Below are positions 26,960 to 39,200 of a stretch of DNA of 64,000 bases, one piece after another. The stretch comes from Eutreptiella sp. 'Long Island Sound 2002'. Its lineage: Eukaryota; Euglenozoa; Euglenophyceae; Eutreptiales; Eutreptiaceae. The stretch covers positions 9,571,913 to 9,635,912 of the forward strand of contig OZ038380.1 in the NCBI GenBank assembly GCA_964036045.1, in the 5' to 3' direction. Positions within the stretch are counted from its first letter, which is position 1; every line of letters begins with the position of its first letter. Below the pieces are notes generated by a model. That model did no database searches. It was not told the DNA's origin and saw only the letters and a program-made list of their open reading frames with translations. A program made the translations under genes and the position numbers.

Positions 26960-26969
26960 CTTGGCCAAG
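26960..26969. other. 10-bp perfect palindrome CTTGGCCAAG (example)
   Basis: Changing GCATGGCCAAG to GCTTGGCCAAG at monomer position 126 makes CTTGGCCAAG, which is self-complementary. The variant is nearly confined to 26.9-34.3 kb, with one copy near 63.0 kb. The usual form, CATGGCCAAG, has one mismatched pair. Function is unknown. Confidence 0.75.
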
Positions 26970-28249
26970 ACCGAGCCAGTTTTGGGGCACAGTGGCCACA
27001 ATGTGGGGCACAAACAGTGAGTGCAGCATTGCCGCAAAAAACACATGGTTAGACCCCAGTTTTGTGTGTAATAATGATTTACCACAGTCCAACCATGACT
27101 TCTGCACAAAGGCTGCATGGCCAAGACCGAGCCAGTTTTGGGGCACATTGGCCACAATGTGGGGCACAAACTGTGAGTGCAGCATTGCCGCAAAAAACAC
27201 ATGGTGAGACCCCAGTTTTGTGTGTAATAATGATTTATCACAGTCGAACCACGACTTCTGCACAAAGGCTGCATGGCCAAGACCGAGCCAGTTTTGGGGC
27301 ACAGTGGCCACAATGTGGGGCACAAACTGTGAGTGCAGCATTGCCGCAAAAAACACATGGTGAGACCCAAGTTTGGGGTGTAATAATGATTTACCACAGT
27401 CCAATCATGACTTCTGCACAAAATCTGCATGGCCAAGACCGAGCCAGCTTTCGAGCATTGTGACCACAATGTGGGACACAAACTGTGAGTGCAGCATTGC
27501 CGCAAAAAACACATGGTGAGGCCCCAGTTTTGTGTGTATTAATGATTTACCACAGTCCAACCATGACTTCTGCACAAAGGCTGCATGGCCAAGACCGAGC
27601 CAGTTTTGGGGCACAGTGGCCACAATGTGGGGCACAAACTGTGAGTGCAGCATTGCCGCAAAAAACACATGGTGAGACCCCAGTGTTGTGTGTAATAATG
27701 ATTTACCACAGTCCAACCATGACTTCTGCACAAAAACTGCTTGGCCAAGACCGAGCCAGTTTTGGGGCACAGTGGCCACAATGTGGGGCACAAACTGTGA
27801 GTGCAGCATTGCCGCAAAAAACACATGGTGAGACCCCAGTGTTGTGTGTAATAATGATTTACCACAGTCCAACCATGACTTCTGCACAAAAACTGCTTGG
27901 CCAAGACCGAGCCAGTTTTGGGGCACAGTGGCCACAATGTGGGGCACAAACTGTGAGTGCAGCATTGCCGCAAAAAACACATGGTGAGACCCCAGTTTTG
28001 TGTGCAATAATGATTTACCACAGTCCAACCATGACTTCTGCACAAAGGCTGCATGGCCAAGACCCAGTCAGTTTTGGGGCACAGTGGCCACAATGTGGGG
28101 CACAAACAGTGAGTGCAGCATTGCCGCAAAAAACACATGGTTAGACCCCTGTTTTGTGTGCAATAATGATTTACCACAGTCCAACCATGACTGCTGCACA
28201 AAGGCTGCATGGCCAAGACCGAGCCAGTTTTGGGGCACAGTGGCCACAA

Positions 28250-30600
28250 TGTGGGGCACAAACTGTGAGTGCAGCATTGCCGCAAAAGACACACTTTGAG
28301 ACCCCTGTTTTGTGTGCAATAATGATTTACCACAGTCCAATCATGACTTCTGCACAAAGGCTGCATGGCCAAGACCGAGCCAGTTTTGGGGCACAGTGGC
28401 CACAATGTGGGGCACAAACTGTGAGTGCAGCATTGCCGCAAAAAACACATGGTTAGACCGCAGTTTTGTGTGTAATAATGATTTACCACAGTCCAACCAT
28501 GACTTCTGCACAAAGGCTGCATGGCCAAGACCGAGCCAGTTTTGAGGCACAGTGGCCACAAGGTGGGGCACAAACTGTGAGTGCAGCATTGCCGCAAAAA
28601 ACACATGGTGAGACCCAAGTTTGGGGTGTAATAATGATTTACCACAGTCCAATCATGACTTCTGCACAAAATCTGCATGGCCAAGACAGAGCCAGTTTTG
28701 GGGCATTGTGACCACAATGTGGGGCACAAACAGTGAGTGCAGCATTGCCGCAAAAAACACATGGTGAGACCCCAGTCTTGTGTGTAATAATGATTTACCA
28801 CAGTCCAACCATGACTTCTGCACAAAAACTGCTTGGCCAAGACCGAGCCAGTTTTGGGGCACAGTGGCCACAATGTGGGGCACAAACTGTGAGTGCAGCA
28901 TTGCCGCAAAAAACACATGGTTAGACCGCAGTTTTGTGTGTAATAATGATTTACCACAGTCCAACCATGACTTCTGCACAAAGGCTGCATGGCCAAGACC
29001 GAGCCAGTTTTGGGGCACAGTGGCCACAATGTGGGGCACAAACTGTGAGTGCAGCATTGCCGCAAAAGACACACTTTGAGACCCCTGTTTTGTGTGCAAT
29101 AATGATTTACCACAGTCCAATCATGACTTCTGCACAAAGGCTGCATGGCCAAGACCGAGCCAGTTTTGGGGCACAGTGGCCACAATGTGGGGCACAAACT
29201 GTGAGTGCAGCATTGCCGCAAAAAACACATGGTTAGACCGCAGTTTTGTGTGTAATAATGATTTACCACAGTCCAACCATGACTTCTGCACAAAGGCTGC
29301 ATGGCCAAGACCGAGCCAGTTTTGGGGCACAGTGGCCACAAGGTGGGGCACAAACTGTGAGTGCAGCATTGCCGCAAAAAACACATGGTGAGACCCAAGT
29401 TTGGGGTGTAATAATGATTTACCACAGTCCAATCATGACTTCTGCACAAAATCTGCATGGCCAAGACAGAGCCAGTTTTGGGGCATTGTGACCACAATGT
29501 GGGGCACAAACAGTGAGTGCAGCATTGCCGCAAAAAACACATGGTGAGACCCCAGTCTTGTGTGTAATAATGATTTACCACAGTCCAACCATGACTTCTG
29601 CACAAAAACTGCTTGGCCAAGACCGAGCCAGTTTTGGGGCACAGTGGCCACAATGTGGGGCACAAACAGTGAGTGCAGCATTGCCGCAAAAAACACATGG
29701 TTAGACCCCTGTTTTGTGTGCAATAATGATTTACCACAGTCCAACCATGACTGCTGCACAAAGGCTGCATGGCCAAGACCGAGCCAGTTTTGGGGCACAG
29801 TGGCCACAATGTGGGGCACAAACTGTGAGTGCAGCATTGCCGCAAAAGACACACTTTGAGACCCCTGTTTTGTGTGCAATAATGATTTACCACAGTCCAA
29901 TCATGACTTCTGCACAAAGGCTGCATGGCCAAGACCGAGCCAGTTTTGGGGCACAGTGGCCACAATGTGGGGCACAAACTGTGAGTGCAGCATTGCCGCA
30001 AAAAACACATGGTTAGACCGCAGTTTTGTGTGTAATAATGATTTACCACAGTCCAACCATGACTTCTGCACAAAGGCTGCATGGCCAAGACCGAGCCAGT
30101 TTTGGGGCACAGTGGCCACAAGGTGGGGCACAAACTGTGAGTGCAGCATTGCCGCAAAAAACACATGGTGAGACCCAAGTTTGGGGTGTAATAATGATTT
30201 ACCACAGTCCAATCATGACTTCTGCACAAAATCTGCATGGCCAAGACAGAGCCAGTTTTGGGGCATTGTGACCACAATGTGGGGCACAAACAGTGAGTGC
30301 AGCATTGCCGCAAAAAACACATGGTGAGACCCCAGTCTTGTGTGTAATAATGATTTACCACAGTCCAACCATGACTTCTGCACAAAAACTGCTTGGCCAA
30401 GACCGAGCCAGTTTTGGGGCACAGTGGCCACAATGTGGGGCACAAACTGTGAGTGCAGCATTGCCGCAAAAAACACATGGTTAGACCGCAGTTTTGTGTG
30501 TAATAATGATTTACCACAGTCCAACCATGACTTCTGCACAAAGGCTGCATGGCCAAGACCGAGCCAGTTTTGGGGCACATTGGCCACAATGTGGGGCACA
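28250..30600. repeat. 5-monomer higher-order repeat (780 bp), three tandem copies
   Basis: Five distinguishable monomers repeat in order three times. Their marks are ACACTTTGAGACCCC, CATGGTTAGACCGCAG, CACAAGGTGGGGC with GACCCAAGTTTGGGG, AAGACAGAGCC with GTCTTGTGTG, and CTGCTTGGCC. The first mark falls near 28,290, 29,070 and 29,850, exactly 780 bp apart. Differences are few, such as TTTTGAGGCAC in copy 1 against TTTTGGGGCAC in copies 2 and 3. The last monomer of copy 2 has GACCCCTG where the others have GACCGCAG. This is the clearest regular higher-order repeat in the window. Confidence 0.88.
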
Positions 30601-33440
30601 AACTGTGAGTGCAGCATTGCCGCAAAAAACACATGGTGAGACCCCAGTTTTGTGTGTAATAATGATTTATCACAGTCGAACCACGACTTCTGCACAAAGG
30701 CTGCATGGCCAAGACCGAGCCAGTTTTGGGGCACAGTGGCCACAATGTGGGGCACAAACTGTGAGTGCAGCATTGCCGCAAAAAACACATGGTGAGACCC
30801 AAGTTTGGGGTGTAATAATGATTTACCACAGTCCAATCATGACTTCTGCACAAAATCTGCATGGCCAAGACCGAGCCAGCTTTCGAGCATTGTGACCACA
30901 ATGTGGGACACAAACTGTGAGTGCAGCATTGCCACAAAAAACACATGGTGAGGCCCCAGTTTTGTGTGTAATAATGATTTACCACAGTCCAACCATGACT
31001 TCTGCACAAAGGCTGCATGGCCAAGACCCAGTCAGTTTTGGGGCACAGTGGCCACAATGTGGGGCACAAACTGTGAGTGCAGCATTGCCGCAAAAAACAC
31101 ATGGTGAGACCCCTGTTTTGTGTGCAATAATGATTTACCACAGTCCAACCATGACTTCTGCACAAAGGCTGCATGGCCAAGACCCAGTCAGTTTTGGGGC
31201 ACAGTGGCCACAATGTGGGGCACAAACAGTGAGTGCAGCATTGCCGCAAAAAACACATGGTTAGACCCCTGTTTTGTGTGCAATAATGATTTACCACAGT
31301 CCAACCATGACTGCTGCACAAAGGCTGCATGGCCAAGACCGAGCCAGTTTTGGGGCACAGTGGCCACAATGTGGGGCACAAACTGTGAGTGCAGCATTGC
31401 CGCAAAAGACACACTTTGAGACCCCTGTTTTGTGTGCAATAATGATTTACCACAGTCCAATCATGACTTCTGCACAAAGGCTGCATGGCCAAGACCGAGC
31501 CAGTTTTGAAGCATTGTGACCACAATGTGGGGCACAAACAGTGAGTGCAGCATTGCCGCAAAAAACACATGGTGTGACCCCTGTTTTGTGTGCAATAATG
31601 ATTCACCACAGTCCAACCATGACTTCTGCACAAAGGCTGCATGGCCAAGACCGAGCCAGTTTTGGAGCATTGTGACCACACTGTGGGGCACAAACTGTGA
31701 GTGCAGCATTGCCGCAAAAAACACATGGTGAGACCCCAGTTTTGTGTGTAATAATGATTTATCACAGTCGAACCACGACTTCTGCACAAAGGCTGCATGG
31801 CCAAGACCGAGCCAGTTTTGGGGCACAGTGGCCACAATGTGGGGCACAAACTGTGAGTGCAGCATTGCCGCAAAAAACACATGGTGAGACCCAAGTTTGG
31901 GGTGTAATAATGATTTACCACAGTCCAATCATGACTTCTGCACAAAATCTGCATGGCCAAGACCGAGCCAGCTTTCGAGCATTGTGACCACAATGTGGGA
32001 CACAAACTGTGAGTGCAGCATTGCCGCAAAAAACACATGGTGAGGCCCCAGTTTTGTGTGTAATAATGATTTACCACAGTCCAACCATGACTTCTGCACA
32101 AAGGCTGCATGGCCAAGACCGAGCCAGTTTTGGGGCACAGTGGCCACAATGTGGAGCACAAACTGTGAGTGCAGCATTGCCGCAAAAAACACATGGTGAG
32201 ACCCCAGTGTTGTGTGTAATAATGATTTACCACAGTCCAACCATGACTTCTGCACAAAAACTGCTTGGCCAAGACCGAGCCAGTTTTGGGGCACAGTGGC
32301 CACAATGTGGGGCACAAACTGTGAGTGCAGCATTGCCGCAAAAAACACATGGTGAGACCCCAGTTTTGTGTGTAATAATGATTTATCACAGTCGAACCAC
32401 GACTTCTGCACAAAGGCTGCATGGCCAAGACCGAGCCAGTTTTGGGGCACAGTGGCCACAATGTGGGGCACAAACTGTGAGTGCAGCATTGCCGCAAAAA
32501 ACACATGGTGAGACCCAAGTTTGGGGTGTAATAATGATTTACCACAGTCCAATCATGACTTCTGCACAAAATCTGCATGGCCAAGACCGAGCCAGCTTTC
32601 GAGCATTGTGACCACAATGTGGGACACAAACTGTGAGTGCAGCATTGCCGCAAAAAACACATGGTGAGGCCCCAGTTTTGTGTGTAATAATGATTTACCA
32701 CAGTCCAACCATGACTTCTGCACAAAGGCTGCATGGCCAAGACCCAGTCAGTTTTGGGGCACAGTGGCCACAATGTGGGGCACAAACTGTGAGTGCAGCA
32801 TTGCCGCAAAAAACACATGGTGAGACCCCTGTTTTGTGTGCAATAATGATTTACCACAGTCCAACCATGACTTCTGCACAAAGGCTGCATGGCCAAGACC
32901 CAGTCAGTTTTGGGGCACAGTGGCCACAATGTGGGGCACAAACAGTGAGTGCAGCATTGCCGCAAAAAACACATGGTTAGACCCCTGTTTTGTGTGCAAT
33001 AATGATTTACCACAGTCCAACCATGACTGCTGCACAAAGGCTGCATGGCCAAGACCGAGCCAGTTTTGGGGCACAGTGGCCACAATGTGGGGCACAAACT
33101 GTGAGTGCAGCATTGCCGCAAAAGACACACTTTGAGACCCCTGTTTTGTGTGCAATAATGATTTACCACAGTCCAATCATGACTTCTGCACAAAGGCTGC
33201 ATGGCCAAGACCGAGCCAGTTTTGAAGCATTGTGACCACAATGTGGGGCACAAACAGTGAGTGCAGCATTGCCGCAAAAAACACATGGTGTGACCCCTGT
33301 TTTGTGTGCAATAATGATTCACCACAGTCCAACCATGACTTCTGCACAAAGGCTGCATGGCCAAGACCGAGCCAGTTTTGGAGCATTGTGACCACACTGT
33401 GGGGCACAAACTGTGAGTGCAGCATTGCCGCAAAAAACAC
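30590..33440. repeat. 11-monomer higher-order repeat (1,716 bp), two copies
   Basis: About 30,590-31,720 matches about 32,306-33,436 at +1,716 bp. Shared ordered variants are TTATCACAGTCGAACCACGAC, GACCCAAGTTTGGGG, CAGCTTTCGAGC, GTGGGACACAAAC, two CCCAGTCAG monomers, CTGCTGCACAAAG, ACACTTTGAG, TTTTGAAGCATTG and GATTCACCACAG. One visible difference is GCCACAAAA near 30,932 against GCCGCAAAA. The match ends where CATGGTGAG (31.72 kb) meets CATGCTGAG (33.44 kb). Confidence 0.82.
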
Positions 33441-33614
33441 ATGCTGAGACCCCAGTTTTGTGTGCAATAATGATTTACCACAGTCGAATCATGACTTCTG
33501 CACAAAGGCTGCATGGCCAAGACAGAGCCAGTTTTGGGGCATTGTGACCACAATGTGGGGCACAAACAGTGAGTGCAGCATTGCCGCAAAAAACACATGG
33601 TGAGACCCCAGTCT

Positions 33615-34850
33615 TGTGTGTAATAATGATTTACCACAGTCCAACCATGACTTCTGCACATAAACTGCTTGGCCAAGACCGAGCCAGTTTTGGGGCACAG
33701 TGGCCACAATGTGGGGCACAAACAGTGAGTGCAGCATTGCCGCAAAAAACACATGGTTAGACCCCAGTTTTGTGTGTAATAATGATTTACCACAGTCCAA
33801 CCATGACTTCTGCACAAAGGCTGCATGGCCAAGACCGAGCCAGTTTTGGGGCACAGTGGCCACAATGTGGGGCACAAACTGTGAGTGCAGCGTTGCCGCA
33901 AAAAACACATGGTGAGACCCCAGTTTTGTGTGTAGTAATGATTTACCACAGTCCAACCATGACTTCTGCACAAAGGCTGCATGGCCGAGACCGAGCCAGT
34001 TTTGGGGCACATTGGCCACAATGTGGGGCACAAACTGTGAGTGCAGCATTGCCGCAAAAAACACATGGTGAGACCCCAGTTTTGTGTGTAATAATGATTT
34101 ATCACAGTCGAACCACGACTTCTGCACAAAGGCTGCATGGCCAAGACCGAGCCAGTTTTGGGGCACAGTGGCCACAATGTGGGGCACAAACTGTGAGTGC
34201 AGCATTGCCGCAAAAAACACATGGTGAGACCCCAGTGTTGTGTGTAATAATGATTTACCACAGTCCAACCATGACTTCTGCACAAAAACTGCTTGGCCAA
34301 GACCGAGCCAGTTTTGGGGCACAGTGGCCACAATGTGGGGCACAAACAGTGAGTGCAGCATTGCCGCAAAAAACACATGGTTAGACCCCAGTTTTGTGTG
34401 TAATAATGATTTACCACAGTCCAACCATGACTTCTGCACAAAGGCTGCATGGCCAAGACCGAGCCAGTTTTGGGGCACAGTGGCCACAATGTGGGGCACA
34501 AACTGTGAGTGCAGCGTTGCCGCAAAAAACACATGGTGAGACCCCAGTTTTGTGTGTAGTAATGATTTACCACAGTCCAACCATGACTTCTGCACAAAGG
34601 CTGCATGGCCAAGACCGAGCCAGTTTTGGGGCACATTGGCCACAATGAGGGGCACAAACTGTGAGTGCAGCATTGCCGCAAAAAACACATGGTGAGACCC
34701 CAGTTTTGTGTGTAATAATGAGTTACCACAGTCGAACCACGACTTCTGCACAAAGGCTGCATGGCCAAGACCGAGCCAGTTTTGGGGCACAGTGGCCACA
34801 ATGTGGGGCACAAACTGTGAGTGCAGCATTGCCGCAAAAAACACATGGTG
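33615..34850. repeat. 4-monomer higher-order repeat (624 bp), two copies
   Basis: About 33,615-34,225 matches 34,239-34,849 at +624 bp. Shared marks are CTGCTTGGCC, GCAGCGTTGCCGC, GTGTGTAGTAATG, GGCACATTGGCC and AGTCGAACCACGAC. Differences include CACATAAACTG against CACAAAAACTG and GATTTATCACAG against GAGTTACCACAG. Confidence 0.8.
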
Positions 34851-34964
34851 AGACCCAAGTTTGGGGTGTAATAATGATTTACCACAGTCCAATCATTATT
34901 TCTGCACAAAATCTGCATGGCCAAGACCGAGCCAGCTTTGGAGCATTGTGACCACAATGTGGGA

Positions 34965-36250
34965 CACAAACTGTGAGTGCAGCATTGCCGCAAAAAACAC
35001 ATGGTGAGGCCCCAGTTTTGTGTGTAATAATGATCTACCACAGTCCAACCATGACTTCTGCACAAAGGCTGCATGGCCAAGACCGAGTCAGTTTTGGGGC
35101 ACAGTGGCCACAATGTGGGGCACAAACTGTGAGTGCAGCATTGCCGCAAAAAACACATGGTGAGACCCCAGTTTTGTGTGCAATAATGATTTACCACAGT
35201 CCAACCATGACTTCTGCACAAAGGCTGCATGGCCAAGACCGAGCCAGCTTTGGAGCATTGTGACCACAATGGGGGGCACAAACTGTGAGTGCAGCATTGC
35301 CGCAAAAAACACATGGTTAGACCCCAGTTTTGTGTGTAATAATGATTTACCACAGTCCAACCATGACTTCTGCACAAAGGCTGCATGGCCAAGACCGAGC
35401 CAGTTTTGGAGCATTGTGACCACAATGTGGGGCACAAACTGTGAGTGCAGCATTGCCGCAAAACACACACGGTGAGACCCCAGTTTTGTGTGTAATAATG
35501 CTTTACCACAGTCCAACCATGACTTCTGCACAAAACTTGTATGGCCAAGACCGAGCCAGTTTTGGAGCATTGTGACCACAATGTGGGGCACAAACTGTGA
35601 GTGCAGCATTGCCGCAAAAAACACATGGTGAGGCCCCAGTTTTGTGTGTAATAATGATCTACCACAGTCCAACCATGACTTCTGCACAAAGGCTGCATGG
35701 CCAAGACCGAGTCAGTTTTGGGGCACAGTGGCCACAATGTGGGGCACAAACTGTGAGTGCAGCATTGCCGCAAAAAACACATGGTGAGACCCCAGTTTTG
35801 TGTGCAATAATGATTTACCACAGTCCAACCATGACTTCTGCACAAAGGCTGCATGGCCAAGACCGAGCCAGCTTTGGAGCATTGTGACCACAATGGGGGG
35901 CACAAACTGTGAGTGCAGCATTGCCGCAAAAAACACATGGTTAGACCCCAGTTTTGTGTGTAATAATGATTTACCACAGTCCAACCATGACTTCTGCACA
36001 GAGGCTGCATGGCCAAGACCGAGCCAGTTTTGGAGCATTGTGACCACAATGTGGGGCACAAACTGTGAGTGCAGCATTGCCGCAAAACACACACGGTGAG
36101 ACCCCAGTTTTGTGTGTAATAATGCTTTACCACAGTCCAACCATGACTTCTGCACAAAACTTGTATGGCCAAGACCGAGCCAGTTTTGGAGCATTGTGAC
36201 CACAATGTGGGGCACAAACTGTGAGTGCAGCATTGCCGCAAAAAACACAT
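34965..36250. repeat. 4-monomer higher-order repeat (624 bp), two near-identical copies
   Basis: Two adjacent units share GATCTACCACAG (35.03 and 35.66 kb), ACAATGGGGGGC, AAACACACACGGTG, AATGCTTTACCAC and AAAACTTGTATGG at exactly 624-bp spacing. The only difference I noticed is CACAAAGGCTG against CACAGAGGCTG near 36,000. The low divergence implies a recent duplication. Confidence 0.85.
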
Positions 36251-39200
36251 GGTGACACCCCAGTTTTGTGTGTAATAATGATTTACCACAGTCCAACCAT
36301 TACTTCTGCACAAAGGCTGCATGGCCAAGACCGAGCCAGTTTTGGAGCATTGTGACCACAATGAGGGGCACAAACTGTGAGTGCAGCATTGCCGCAAAAA
36401 ACACATGGTGAGACCCCAGTTTTGTGTGTAATAATGATTTACCACAGTCCAACCATGACTTCTGCACAAAGGCTGCATGGCCAAGACCGAGCCAGTTTTG
36501 GGGCACAGTGGCCACAATGTGGGGCACAAACTGTGAGTGCAGCATTGCCGCAAAAAACACACGGTGAGACCCCTGTTTTGTGTGTAATAATGATTTACCA
36601 CAGTCCAATCATGACTTCTGCACAAAAACTGTATGGCCAAGACCGAGCCAGTTTTGGAGCATTGTGACCACAATGTGGGGCACAAACTGTGAGTGCAGCA
36701 TTGCCGCAAAAAACACATGGTGAGGCCCCAGTTTTGTGTGTAATAATGATTTACCACAGTCCAACCATGACTTCTGCACAAAGGCTGCATGGCCAAGACC
36801 GACCCAGTTTTGGAGCATTGTGACCACAATGAGGGGCACAAACAGTGAGTGCAGCATTGCCGCAAAAAACACACGGTGTGACCCCTGTTTTGTGTGTAAT
36901 AATGATTTACCACAGTCCAATCATGACTTCTGCACAAAGGCTGCATGGCCAAGACCGAGCCAGTTTTGGGGCACAGTGGCCACAATGTGGGGCACAAACA
37001 GTGAGTGCAGCATTGCCGCAAAAAACACATGGTTAGACCCCAGTTTTGTGTGCAATAATGATTTACCACAGTCCAACCATGACTTCTGCACAAAGGCTGC
37101 ATGGCCAAGACCGAGCCAGTTTTGGGGCATAGTGGCCACAAGGTGGGGCACAAACTGTGAGTGCAGCATTGCCGCAAATAACACATGGTGAGACCCCAGT
37201 TTTGTGTGTAATAATGATTTACCACAGTCCAACCATGACTTCTGCACAAAGGCTGCATGGCCAAGACCGAGCCAGTTTTGGAGCATTTTGACCACAATGT
37301 GGGGCACAAACAGTGAGTGCAGCATTGCCGCAAAAAACACATGGTGAGACCCCAGTTTTGTGCGTAATAATGATTTACCACAGTCCAACCATGACTTCTG
37401 CACAAAGGCTGCATGGCCAAGACCGAGCCAGTTTTGGAGCATTGTGACCACAATGTGGGGCACAAACAGTGAGTGCAGCATTGCCGCAAATAACACATGG
37501 TGAGACCCCAGTTTTGTGTGTAATAATGATTTACCACAGTCCAACCATGACTTCTGCACAAAAACTGCATGGCCAAGACCGAGCCAGTTTTGGGGCATAG
37601 TGGCCACAATGTGGGGCACAAAGTGTGAGTGCAGCATTGCCGCAAAAAACACATGGTGAGACCCCAGTTTTGTGTGTAATAATGATTTACCACAGTCCAA
37701 CCATGACTTCTGCACAAAGGCTGCATGGCCAAGACCAAGCCAGTTTTGGGGCACAGTGGCCACAATGTGGGGCACAAACTGTGAGTGCAGCATTGCCGCA
37801 AAAAACACACGGTGAGACCCCAGTTTTGTGTGTAATAATGATTTACCACAGTCCAATCATGACTTCTGCACAAAAACTGTATGGCCAAGACCGAGCCAGT
37901 TTTGGAGCATTGTGACCACAATGTGGGGCACAAACTGTGAGTGCAGCATTGCCGCAAAAAACACATGGTGAGACCCCAGTTTTGTGTGTAATAATGATTT
38001 ACCACAGTCCAACCATGACTTCTGCACAAAGGCTGCATGGCCAAGACCGAACCAGTTTTGGAGCATTTTGACCACAATGTGGGGCACAAACAGTGAGTGC
38101 AGCATTGCCGCAAATAACACAAGGTGAGACCCCAGTTTTGTGTGTAATAATGATTTACCACAGTCCAACCATGACTTCTGCACAAAGGCTGCATGGCCAA
38201 GACCGAGCCAGTTTTGGAGCATTGTGACCACAATGTGGGGCACAAACAGTGAGTGCAGCATTGCCGCAAATAACACATGGTGAGACCCCAGTTTTGTGTG
38301 TAATAATGATTTACCACAGTCCAACCATGACTTCTGCACAAAAACTGCATGGCCAAGACCGAGCCACTTTTGCGGCATAGTGGCCACAATGTGGGGCACA
38401 AAGTGTGAGTGCAGCATTGCCGCAAAAAACACATGGTGAGACCCCAGTTTTGTGTGTAATAATGATTTACCACAGTCCAATCATGACTTCTGCACAAAAA
38501 CTGTATGGCCAAGACCGAGCCAGTTTTGGAGCATTGTGACCACAATGTGGGGCACAAACTGTGAGTGCAGCATTGCCGCAAAAAACACATGGTGAGGCCC
38601 CAGTTTTGTGTGTAATAATGATTTACCACAGTCCAACCATGACTTCTGCACAAAGGCTGCATGGCCAAGACCGACCCAGTTTTGGAGCATTGTGACCACA
38701 ATGAGGGGCACAAACAGTGAGTGCAGCATTGCCGCAAAAAACACATGGTTAGACCCCAGTTTGGTGTGTAATAATGATTTACCACAGTCCAACCATGACT
38801 TCTGCACAAAGGCTGCATGGCCAAGACCGAGCCAGTTTTGGAGCATTGTGAACACAATGTGGGGCACAAACAGTGAGTGCAGCATTGCCGCAAATAACAC
38901 ATGGTGAGACCCCAGTTTTGTGTGTAATAATGATTTACCACAGTCCAACCATGACTTCTGCACAAAGGCTGCATGGCCAAGACCGAGCCAGTTTTGGGGC
39001 ATAGTGGCCACAATGTGGGGCACAAACTGTGAGTGCAGCATTGCCGCAAAAAACACATGGTGAGGCCCCAGTTTTGTGTGTAATAATGATTTACCACAGT
39101 CCAACCATGACTTCTGCACAAAGGCTGCATGGCCAAGACCGACCCAGCTTTGGAGCATTGTGACCACAATGAGGGGCACAAACAGTGAGTGCAGCATTGC

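Larger units (their letters stand above)
26901..34960. repeat. Mixed domain: type B with CTGCTTGG and AAAATCTG variants
   Basis: Type B monomers alternate with copies reading AAAACTGCTTGGCC (about 26.96, 27.74, 27.89, 28.83, 29.61, 30.39, 32.26, 33.67 and 34.29 kb). Other copies read AAAATCTGCATGG after GACCCAAGTTTGGGGTG. Other local variants are CTGCTGCACAAAG, ACACTTTGAGACC, CCCAGTCAG and TTATCACAGTCGAACCACGAC. Most of the domain resolves into the 5-mer, 11-mer and 4-mer repeats listed separately. Confidence 0.8.
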
